This document shows, in pieces, positions 9,429-16,078 of a stretch of 62,989 nt of DNA (position 1 is the first letter of the stretch; each line of letters starts with the position of its first letter). This DNA comes from Blautia schinkii DSM 10518. Its GTDB lineage: Bacteria; Bacillota; Clostridia; Lachnospirales; Lachnospiraceae. The stretch spans positions 1 through 62,989 of the forward strand of contig JNKJ01000028.1 in the NCBI GenBank assembly GCA_000702025.1, written 5' to 3'. The notes below the pieces were generated by a model. That model did not search any database. It had not been told where the DNA came from and saw nothing but the letters and a program-made list of their open reading frames with translations. Made by a program: the position numbers and the translations under genes.

Positions 9429-9898
9429 TCAGCCCCTCCTTCCTGCGCTTTTTTATATCGCAAAAATTTCAGGATACTTCTGGTCTGTCCCACAAAACCG
9501 GAACAACGGCAGAGGTTACCAGCCAGATACTCCTTTATCTGCTCTTCATCGGGATTCTTGATTTCTTTAAGCATGGCAAACACATTCATGATAAAGCCCG
9601 GATTGCAGAAGCCACACTGCTCTGCTCCCTCATCCGCCAGGAAGCTTCCGAATTCCTGAGCCTCCCTCTGCATTCCCTCCATAGTAACTACCTTTCTGCC
9701 TTCCACCCGCACTGCGAGAACAGAGCAGGAAAGCACGGGTTTGTCATTTACAAGCACGGTACAGAGTCCGCAGTTGGCTGTCTCACAGCCACGCTTTACA
9801 CTTAAGCAGCCTTTATCCCGGAGAAAGTCAAGAAGCATAACATCCGGCTCCACCTCCTCATGACGGTAAACGCCGTTCAGCCAAAAACTAATCTTCAT
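9425..9898 (-). CDS. Molybdenum hydroxylase 2Fe-2S subunit
   Basis: A 157-residue electron-transfer subunit with two [2Fe-2S] clusters. The N-terminal plant-type ferredoxin domain shows GCETANCGLCTVLV and a later Cys; the C-terminal helical domain shows CGFCNPGFIM and CRCSG. Length is normal for the family. It overlaps the FAD gene (11 bases) and the Mo gene (4 bases), so the three subunits are coupled in translation and should form one complex passing electrons from Mo to FAD. Confidence 0.93.
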   Translation of the reverse strand: MKISFWLNGVYRHEEVEPDVMLLDFLRDKGCLSVKRGCETANCGLCTVLVNDKPVLSCSVLAVRVEGRKVVTMEGMQREAQEFGSFLADEGAEQCGFCNPGFIMNVFAMLKEIKNPDEEQIKEYLAGNLCRCSGFVGQTRSILKFLRYKKAQEGGAE

Positions 9899-10706
9899 CC
9901 TTCATCCCTCCTACTGCTTCCCACGCTCTTTTCGTAAGTACCCTGACCAGAAGGCTTCTGTATTCCTGTGAAGCGCGCATATTGCTGCCTGTGGGTACAT
10001 GTCCGGCGGCATAATCCGCGAAGGAGAGAATGGCTTCGCTGCGCTTCTTCTTTCCCATATCACGGAAATCTTTCAGAAGTTGTTTCTTATCCTCTATGAT
10101 CATGGCCCTGGCCGGACGCGCTCCGATCACTGTGCGGGCCTCACCGTTCACATAAGCCGCCGCGCAGGTAAGCACCGGGAAATCCGTCTCACTGTTACGC
10201 TGGCTCAAATACGCGATGGCCAGCGGAGTCTTCTTTATGATCACATTCATAAGGATATCTCTGTCCTTCTCCATGTTCACAAATTCATGCAGAGGCACTC
10301 TTCCGGCCTTGTAGAGCTCCACATATGTATCCATAGCCAAAAACAGTGTAAGTACATCGGAAAAGCCGAAACGGCTGTAAATACTGCCGCCGATTGTGGC
10401 GCAATTGCGGAACTGAACCCCTACAATGTGGCGCAGGCATTCCTTCACAGCCCCATGCGTGTAGTCGTTCAGCCTCTCGTCGGTCTCAATGTCTCTCAGG
10501 GGAGTCATACAGCCGATGACAAATTCATCCTCCAGCTCCTGAACCGTATCCAGGCCCAGGCCTGACAGATCAATGGCCGTGGAAACGGTACGGCTGCTCA
10601 TCTTCAACCAGACCATCCCTCCGAGAACACAGGCTGTTTTCTTCTGGTTGAGCTCATAGGCTTCGGCTACGCTTTTCACCTTCTCATAGCTTCTTATCTT
10701 CAGCAT
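9888..10706 (-). CDS. Molybdenum hydroxylase FAD-binding subunit
   Basis: A 272-residue FAD subunit (subunit M type) of the same complex. The FAD-binding signature ATIGGSIYSRFGFSD is present, followed by the usual CO-dehydrogenase flavoprotein C-terminal domain. ATG at 10706 is preferred (AAAGGAT ahead of it, MLKIRSYEKV as N terminus); a longer frame upstream reads through leader hairpins and has no family match. First gene of a five-gene operon that ends with the split membrane protein. Confidence 0.88.
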   Translation of the reverse strand: MLKIRSYEKVKSVAEAYELNQKKTACVLGGMVWLKMSSRTVSTAIDLSGLGLDTVQELEDEFVIGCMTPLRDIETDERLNDYTHGAVKECLRHIVGVQFRNCATIGGSIYSRFGFSDVLTLFLAMDTYVELYKAGRVPLHEFVNMEKDRDILMNVIIKKTPLAIAYLSQRNSETDFPVLTCAAAYVNGEARTVIGARPARAMIIEDKKQLLKDFRDMGKKKRSEAILSFADYAAGHVPTGSNMRASQEYRSLLVRVLTKRAWEAVGGMKDED

Positions 10707-10814
10707 TGTGTTATCCTTTCTCTTTTCATATTCCATCAACGGAATCAGCCCGGCCGAAGGGCCAGGCGGTTTCATTTTTTGACAGCCTTAAGGAGATTAA
10801 GGCTCGTTATTATA
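10707..10814 (-). promoter_or_regulatory. Promoter and hairpin-rich leader of the molybdenum hydroxylase operon
   Basis: On the minus strand a perfect -10 TATAAT (10809-10814) lies 6-7 bases before an 8-bp hairpin (AGCCTTAA-TCTCC-TTAAGGCT) at the probable 5' end of the RNA. Two more hairpins follow (GGCC-CTTC-GGCC and ATTCC-GTTGAT-GGAAT) before the start codon. The -35 is poor, which suggests an activator. I could not match the leader to a known riboswitch. Confidence 0.5.
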
Positions 10815-10903
10815 TTCTATCAGGAAATGGAGGAGATTTCTAGGGGTTTGTTTAATGTATTTTAGAAGGGGTTTACAAGGGGTGTCCAGATGTCCCCTAG
10901 ATG

Positions 10904-11132
10904 ATTGTTGAACGGTAAGCAGAAGGAAGGACCGGGCGGAGACTGGGAGCCACGGCAGGCAGATGCTCGCTTCCCTTCAACTAAATGCCAACTGCGACTA
11001 AGCCGCTCACGAAGAGCGTTCGCGGCTAAGTCTTAGTAGGCATTGGATTTTCAGGCGCGCTTCCGCAAAATCTGCCTGCCGTGGCTCCCAGTCTCCGCCC
11101 GGTCCTTCCTTCTGCTTACCTACCACTACCTC
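10904..11132 (+). repeat. Giant palindromic element, copy A
   Basis: A perfect 50-base inverted repeat (10914-10963 with 11071-11120) encloses a 107-base core. The core is itself a hairpin: AATGCC-ACT pairs with AGT-GGCATT and GACTAAGCCGC (10996-11006) with GCGGCTAAGTC (11022-11032). The outside ends read TTGAACGGT and ACCTACCACTAC. The core matches copy B at 12019-12256 in the opposite orientation, while the long arms differ in sequence between copies. No transposase is attached. The type of element is unknown. Confidence 0.9.
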
Positions 11133-11202
11133 TTTTCCCCTTCATTGTAGCTGTGGCTTTCGGCGGTAGATTTGTTAAGTCGGTAAACCAGAGAACAGTA
11201 TC

Positions 11203-11318
11203 TTGTTTCAATCCACGCTCGGTAATTTCACAGAGTACGACTTTTATGGCTGCGTGTCTTGACCTCATGTCAGTGGGGGATACCGATTTCTCTCCGCCCA
11301 CCACTGCCGTTAATCTTG
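11203..11318 (+). repeat. 116-bp dispersed repeat, copy 1
   Basis: From TTGTTTCAATCC to GCCGTTAATCTTG this segment matches 29635-29750 at about 113 of 116 positions, in the same orientation. It contains an internal CAGTGG/CCACTG pairing. It is non-coding as far as I can see and probably a small mobile or RNA-type repeat of the genome. Confidence 0.88.
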
Positions 11319-11538
11319 TTTTTGGTGATTCATCTCGCCACCTGCAGAGGTGGGAGAACTCTCACTTATTTAGTTAAAATGGGACGTAGCCGTGGCTGCG
11401 GCGATTGACGGAACTGTGTGCCGATGGCACAACGTTTGGAACGGGCCAAAACGAAGTGTAGACCAACGCAGCAGATGAAAAATGAGACAAGCTAATGCGT
11501 CAGTTACTTATTATTCATTGTACCAGATTGGACAGGTG

Positions 11539-11889
11539 TCAATCCCTACGTATAAGAATGCCTTTCATGGACTCCGTTTCATTGTGTGTTTGATATATTA
11601 TTTCTTTTTCTTGCTCTGTGCAGCCAATCAAAATTTTAATTTCCGAATCCCTCTTCATCAAATCAACAATGCACATGATTGCATCAACAGACCTTTTCTC
11701 GTCCGTTCCTACCCAGACATCAATACCACCACTATCCATTGATGAAGTATCCTCTAAATACCCGTAATCAATCTTATAGACAAAGTCGGGAAACTTCGGA
11801 TGAACAGTGCCCTTAGGTCTATCTATCACTATCTTAGAGGTATCTACTAATTTATCAATAGCTGCCCAAAAATCATTGTTTACTTCCAT
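11539..11889 (-). CDS. Inorganic pyrophosphatase-like protein
   Basis: A 116-residue protein resembling a reduced family I soluble pyrophosphatase. The core IDRPKGTVHPKFPDFVYKIDYGYLED mirrors the substrate-binding strand of pyrophosphatases, and SMDSGGIDVWVG lines up with the metal-binding DGDPxDVLV; two of the three aspartates remain and the middle one is Gly. Family I enzymes are about 170 residues, so this is short. It may still hydrolyse PPi or a nucleotide-linked phosphate, or it may be a non-catalytic relative. It stands alone between the two giant palindromes. Start is fixed by the family N terminus. Confidence 0.7.
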   Translation of the reverse strand: MEVNNDFWAAIDKLVDTSKIVIDRPKGTVHPKFPDFVYKIDYGYLEDTSSMDSGGIDVWVGTDEKRSVDAIMCIVDLMKRDSEIKILIGCTEQEKEIIYQTHNETESMKGILIRRD

Positions 11890-12282
11890 ACTGAACCTCC
11901 AAAAATAATAATTCTCCCACCACTTCCCCGCAATGAACTTCCCCTACAAACTGTGGGAAATGTCCCCTGCTTTATTCAACACAGTTCCGGCAAAAGCGAC
12001 AACCTTCACGATGGGGTGGAAACGTAGTGGAAGGTGAGGCGGAGTAAGCTGGGCGGCCGGGGCAGGACTTATCCTGGTCAGGCTGATTTGCGGAAAGCGC
12101 GCCTGAAAATCCAATGCCTACGGAGACTTAGACGCGAGAGCTCTTCTCGAGCGTCTTAGTCGCAGTTGGCATTTAGTTGAAGGGAAGCGGGCATCAGCCT
12201 GACCAGGATAAATCCTGCCCCGGCCGCCCAGCTTACTCCGCCTCACCGTTCAACACCTTTCCGGGGGTCCCATCACAAACAA
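11890..12282. other. Non-coding region around giant palindrome B
   Basis: Apart from the probable promoter of the pyrophosphatase-like gene and palindrome B (12019-12256), nothing is recognised. The palindrome ends 26 bases after the stop codon of the glucosidase gene and could also end its transcript. Confidence 0.6.
12019..12256 (-). repeat. Giant palindromic element, copy B
   Basis: A 55-base inverted repeat (12033-12087 with 12193-12247, one mismatch) around a 105-base core. Read on the minus strand the core is nearly the same as in copy A (shared CTTCCCTTCAACTAAATGCC, TAGGCATTGGATTTTCAGGC), and the ends TTGAACGGT and ACCTTCCACTAC are also shared. In the inner stem a C-G pair of copy A is an A-T pair here (GACTAAGACGC / GCGTCTAAGTC), a compensatory change. 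The long arms differ from copy A but still pair. Confidence 0.9.
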
Positions 12283-13962
12283 TCACAAAATTTCCAACGC
12301 AACCATCTGAAAACCACTAAGCACAACCCCGCCTGCATTGATATCCAACCCTTCCTGATTGTTTATAAGTATCTTTCTAACCTCCCCCGGCAGCTTCACA
12401 CCCCTTTCCTCTTTCTGGAAATTCGCCAGAACCAGCACTTTCCTATCCCCGATTCTATAATACCCAATCAGGTTCTCCTCTTCCTCCAAATATGCCTCAA
12501 AATCCCCATAAACCAGCGTCTCCTTATACTCCGGATCCCTGCGCAATGCGGTTAGCTTCTTATAGAAGGAAAGGACCGAAGCCTCGGATTTTTCCTGCGC
12601 TTCCACATTGATACTCTTGTAATTCGGATTAACTTTAAGCCATGGCGTTCCCACCGTAAAGCCTGCATTCTCACTGTCATTCCACTGCATAGGAGTACGC
12701 GCATTATCTCTGGAAAAAGCAATCACAGCTTTAAACGCCTCCTCCGGCTTCATTCCGGCCTTAAGTGCAACCTGATACTCATCCAGGGTACTGATATCAT
12801 CCACATCCCCAAGACTTTCAAAGGCTACATTTTCCATACCAATTTCCTGCCCCTGATACAGGAAGGGCATTCCTTTCAGAAGAAAATACACACCGGCCAG
12901 CAGTTTTTTGCTGTCCTCGCACAGGTCCTCGGGACGGATGTAGTGGCTTACGCCTCTTGGCTCGTCATGATTCTCAATAATATTGGAAACCATACCGATA
13001 TCGCCCACTTTTTTCTGTGTCTTAAAGATGCAGGACTTATATTCCTCGGGTGTGAGATATGGCTTGGAATCGTACCAGCCTTTATCACTTTTTCCGTAGC
13101 AGGTGCCGCAGAAATCAAACATGGAGGAAAAGTATCCATCCTCACCGATGAAATTCTTAATCTCATCTTCCTTTTCATTACATACCTCACCCACAGTGAA
13201 CGCATCGTAGGGTCTGAAGGCCTCCCGTGCCATCTCGCCCAGGAATTCACCCACGCCTTCGGCATCGGCAAGCATATTTCCAATATCGGAAAATCCGTCC
13301 TCCCGGTCAACCGGATAGTCGGCAAAGGGAAGCTTTTTCTTGATGTTGATTATGGCATCGATGCGGAAACCGCCTAAGCCTTTTTCCATCCACCAGCGGA
13401 TGTTTTTGTAAACTTCCTCGCGCACTCTTGGGTTTTCCCAGTTAAGGTCCGGCTGTTTTTTATGAAATACATGGAGGTACTGTTTGTCCGGACGGCCGGG
13501 CAGGGGTTCCCACACGGAACCACCGAAATAGCTTCTCCAGTTACACGGGCGTCTTTCGTCGTTTGTATCCTCAATGTAAAAGAAATTTCCGTATTCTCCG
13601 TCAGGGTCCGCTGAGGCTTTCTGAAACCATTCATGCTCGTCTGAACAGTGGTTGACAACCAGGTCCATAAGGATGTACATGTCACGCTTCTTTGCTTCAG
13701 CGATCAGGTGTTCCATGTCCTCCATGGTTCCGAAGCGCGGGTCAATGCTGTAATAGTCCGCTATGTCGTATCCCTGGTCAGCCAGAGGAGATTTGTAGAT
13801 TGGAGAAAGCCAGAGAATATCCACTCCTAAATCCTTGAGATAATCAAGCTTGGAAATAATTCCCGGCAGATCACCAATGCCGTCCCCATTTGAATCATAA
13901 AAACTTTTCGGATAAATCTGATACGCTATTTTATCATGCCACCATGCTTTTTTCATTTCCAT
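12283..13962 (-). CDS. malL: Alpha-glucosidase / oligo-1,6-glucosidase (GH13)
   Basis: A 559-residue cytoplasmic GH13 enzyme of the oligo-1,6-glucosidase/isomaltase type, releasing glucose from the non-reducing ends of short alpha-glucans or sucrose-like sugars. Region I is DLVVNHCSDEH, the nucleophile Asp is in GFRIDAI, the acid/base Glu in TVGEVCNE and the transition-state Asp in ENHDEPR. No signal peptide, and length is normal. It is a single gene with its own promoter; no adjacent sugar transporter. Specificity within the subfamily cannot be set from sequence alone. Confidence 0.92.
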   Translation of the reverse strand: MEMKKAWWHDKIAYQIYPKSFYDSNGDGIGDLPGIISKLDYLKDLGVDILWLSPIYKSPLADQGYDIADYYSIDPRFGTMEDMEHLIAEAKKRDMYILMDLVVNHCSDEHEWFQKASADPDGEYGNFFYIEDTNDERRPCNWRSYFGGSVWEPLPGRPDKQYLHVFHKKQPDLNWENPRVREEVYKNIRWWMEKGLGGFRIDAIINIKKKLPFADYPVDREDGFSDIGNMLADAEGVGEFLGEMAREAFRPYDAFTVGEVCNEKEDEIKNFIGEDGYFSSMFDFCGTCYGKSDKGWYDSKPYLTPEEYKSCIFKTQKKVGDIGMVSNIIENHDEPRGVSHYIRPEDLCEDSKKLLAGVYFLLKGMPFLYQGQEIGMENVAFESLGDVDDISTLDEYQVALKAGMKPEEAFKAVIAFSRDNARTPMQWNDSENAGFTVGTPWLKVNPNYKSINVEAQEKSEASVLSFYKKLTALRRDPEYKETLVYGDFEAYLEEEENLIGYYRIGDRKVLVLANFQKEERGVKLPGEVRKILINNQEGLDINAGGVVLSGFQMVALEIL

Positions 13963-14000
13963 CGTCTCCTGTTCCTTTTTTTCTTTCTTGTCACGGTTGT

Positions 14001-14029
14001 ATTATAGTATCATGTTTTTCTTTTGTCAT
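14001..14029 (-). promoter_or_regulatory. Promoter of the GH13 glucosidase gene
   Basis: On the minus strand -35 ATGACA and a perfect -10 TATAAT are separated by 17 bases, about 40 bases before the start codon. Confidence 0.7.
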
Positions 14030-14152
14030 CCGAAAAATATAACCTGAATGAGGAAATTCATATAATATTTCTGCACTGCTTTTCCCGCACTCCTATCATA
14101 ATAAGTTCAGGTGGTTTGCAATTCCGCATAATCAACTAATTTTCCAACCCGT

Positions 14153-14185
14153 AAAAAGACGCGGCAGAAAAACGCCGCGTCTTAA
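14153..14185 (-). terminator. Terminator of the MacAB-like operon
   Basis: AAGACGCGGC-GTTTTTCT-GCCGCGTCTT followed by TTTTA on the minus strand, starting at the stop codon of the permease gene. Confidence 0.9.
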
Positions 14186-15397
14186 TCAGCCGGAATACCG
14201 TAATGCCTCGATTGGCTTTTTTCCCGCTGCCTTATTCGCCGGATACAGTCCGAAAACCACACCGATAAAGCCGGAAAAGATTACAGCAATCCACATCACC
14301 TCCACAGACATAGTAAAGCTCATACTTTCTCCCATGATCCTGTCCGCAATCCTCAGAATGCCCCAGGAGGCTCCGATACCCGCGATACAGCCCATCATGC
14401 TTACCAGCAGCGCTTCAATGAGAAACTGCAGCATAATGGTTCCCCGGCCTGCACCGATTGCTTTGCGGATACCAATCTCCCGTGTACGTTCTGTCACTGA
14501 TACCAGCATAATGTTCATAATGCCAATGCCGCCTACCAGCAAAGAGATTGCGGCTATCCCGCCCAGCATCAGGGACATGGTATCTGTCACACTCTCCATA
14601 GCTTCCATAATCTCTGACCGGTCAACCACGGAAAATGCGTCCTCGTCTTCCCGGAACCGCTCCAGAAGCTTCTCCGTCAATTCTGCTTCTGCGGATTCAA
14701 GGGTGTCCTCCTGCACAGCAGAGGCATAAAACTGCGTGATATCCAGGATATTATCGGCAATCCTGGTCATAGTGGAATAGGGAATATATCCCTCCAGAGA
14801 TACTGTGGTGCCGGAAGAATCTCCACCTGCCATCATTCCTGAAGCAGATGAGGTATCTTCATCATCCAGAATTCCCACGACCAGGAAGCTTCGCCCATCC
14901 AGTGATATGCTCTCCCCCTCCACATCTCTTCTTCCCAGAAGTTCTACGGCAGTATCTCCCGTGAGCACTACCACATTGGAATTGTTTTCCACATCTGCGT
15001 TTTTCAGAAAGCGCCCGGAGGAGAGCTTCAGGTCCATGATACGGGCATAGCTGCCTGTGGTCCCCACCAAAGACATAGAACCGCTGGTGTAACCGCTTTT
15101 TGCAGTAACACTTGTATGCGATACGGGAGCTGCGGCTTCTATTTCTTCAAGGTCTTCAAATTCCTGCATCTCCTTCAGCCTCAGCGGGTTTTCCTTATCG
15201 TCTGTAATGGACACGGTGAGATAACTGGAACCCATATCAGATATCTGATCCGTCACAGAGGTCGTTGCCCCATCTGCAATGGAAACAAGTACGATCAAAG
15301 CGGCGACACCAATGATGATTCCAAGCATGGTAAGAAAAGTCCTCATCTTATTTGCAATCACGGCATGCCAGGCCATTTTCACAGACTGAAATATCAT
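14186..15397 (-). CDS. MacB-type ABC transporter permease
   Basis: A 403-residue permease of the MacB/FtsX (mechanotransmission) type. One N-terminal membrane segment (about 18-40, FLTMLGIIIGVAALIVLVSIA), a large extracellular MacB-PCD domain (about 45-260), then three C-terminal segments and the conserved TERTREIGIRKAIGA loop. It overlaps the ATPase gene by 4 bases and belongs with the adaptor upstream. Such systems export peptides, antibiotics or lipids, or protect from antimicrobial peptides; the cargo here is unknown. Confidence 0.92.
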   Translation of the reverse strand: MIFQSVKMAWHAVIANKMRTFLTMLGIIIGVAALIVLVSIADGATTSVTDQISDMGSSYLTVSITDDKENPLRLKEMQEFEDLEEIEAAAPVSHTSVTAKSGYTSGSMSLVGTTGSYARIMDLKLSSGRFLKNADVENNSNVVVLTGDTAVELLGRRDVEGESISLDGRSFLVVGILDDEDTSSASGMMAGGDSSGTTVSLEGYIPYSTMTRIADNILDITQFYASAVQEDTLESAEAELTEKLLERFREDEDAFSVVDRSEIMEAMESVTDTMSLMLGGIAAISLLVGGIGIMNIMLVSVTERTREIGIRKAIGAGRGTIMLQFLIEALLVSMMGCIAGIGASWGILRIADRIMGESMSFTMSVEVMWIAVIFSGFIGVVFGLYPANKAAGKKPIEALRYSG

Positions 15398-16065
15398 ACC
15401 GTCACCTCGCTCACCCTGCCGTCACGGATAAAAATCTTACGTTCTGCCTCATCCGCAACATGATTATCATGGGTAATGAGCACAATCGTATTGCCAGTTT
15501 CGTGAAGCTCATGGAACAAGGTCATGATTTCCTCGCCGGTGCGGGAATCCAGATTTCCTGTTGGCTCATCCGCGAGAAAAAGCGACGGTTCTGTGACAAG
15601 TGCCCTTGCGATTGCTACTCTTTGCTGCTGCCCGCCAGAGAGCTCTGTAGGACAGTGACGCATCCGGTGAGACAACTCCACTCTTTCCAAAGCCTGCTTC
15701 ACCCTGGTCTTACGTTCACTGTGAGGGATTTTCTGGTAGATTAAGGGCAGCTCCACATTTTCCTCGGCGGTAAGCTTTGGGAGCAGATTGAAATTCTGGA
15801 AGATGAAGCCAATCTTTTTGTTGCGGATTTTTGCAAGTTCACGCTCACTGTAGTCTTCTATAGAAATCCCGTCAAGGATATACTCACCTTCATCTGCCGT
15901 ATCCAGGCAGCCGATAATGTTCATCATAGTAGATTTCCCGCTGCCCGAGGGTCCCACAATGCTTACAAACTCTCCCTCACTGATTTCCATGCTGGCATGG
16001 TCAAGTGCATAGACGATTTCATCTCCGATATAGTAGGTCTTACATACATCTTTTAATTCTATCAT
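15394..16065 (-). CDS. MacB-type ABC transporter ATP-binding protein
   Basis: A 223-residue ATPase of the LolD/MacB group. Walker [10 protein letters not shown], signature [15 protein letters not shown] and Walker [13 protein letters not shown] are intact. ATG at 16065 ([16 protein letters not shown]) is the start; the longer upstream frame overlaps the adaptor gene and has no family match. The ribosome site AAAGGTGGTGG lies just upstream, 13 bases after the adaptor stop. Confidence 0.93.
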   Translation of the reverse strand: MIELKDVCKTYYIGDEIVYALDHASMEISEGEFVSIVGPSGSGKSTMMNIIGCLDTADEGEYILDGISIEDYSERELAKIRNKKIGFIFQNFNLLPKLTAEENVELPLIYQKIPHSERKTRVKQALERVELSHRMRHCPTELSGGQQQRVAIARALVTEPSLFLADEPTGNLDSRTGEEIMTLFHELHETGNTIVLITHDNHVADEAERKIFIRDGRVSEVTV

Positions 16066-16078
16066 TTTACCACCACCT

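Larger units (their letters stand above)
10815..11538. other. Long non-coding region with repeats
   Basis: About 720 bases without a believable gene. It holds the first giant palindrome (10904-11132) and one copy of the 116-bp dispersed repeat (11203-11318), both listed separately. The rest (11319-11538) includes a short TGTGCC-GA-TGGCACA palindrome near 11419-11433; nothing else is recognised. Confidence 0.6.

Noticed and set aside
10707..10814. Purine or molybdenum-cofactor riboswitch ahead of the hydroxylase operon
   Set aside because: None of the conserved aptamer blocks I know could be matched; only hairpins are reported.
11116..11304. 62-codon frame across the first copy of the 116-bp repeat
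   Set aside because: The frame in the second copy is different at both ends, so only the repeat is shared, not a protein.
11203..11318. CRISPR-like GTTTCAATCC sequence in the 116-bp repeat
   Set aside because: It resembles part of some CRISPR repeats, but occurs once per copy, with no repeat-spacer array and no cas genes.
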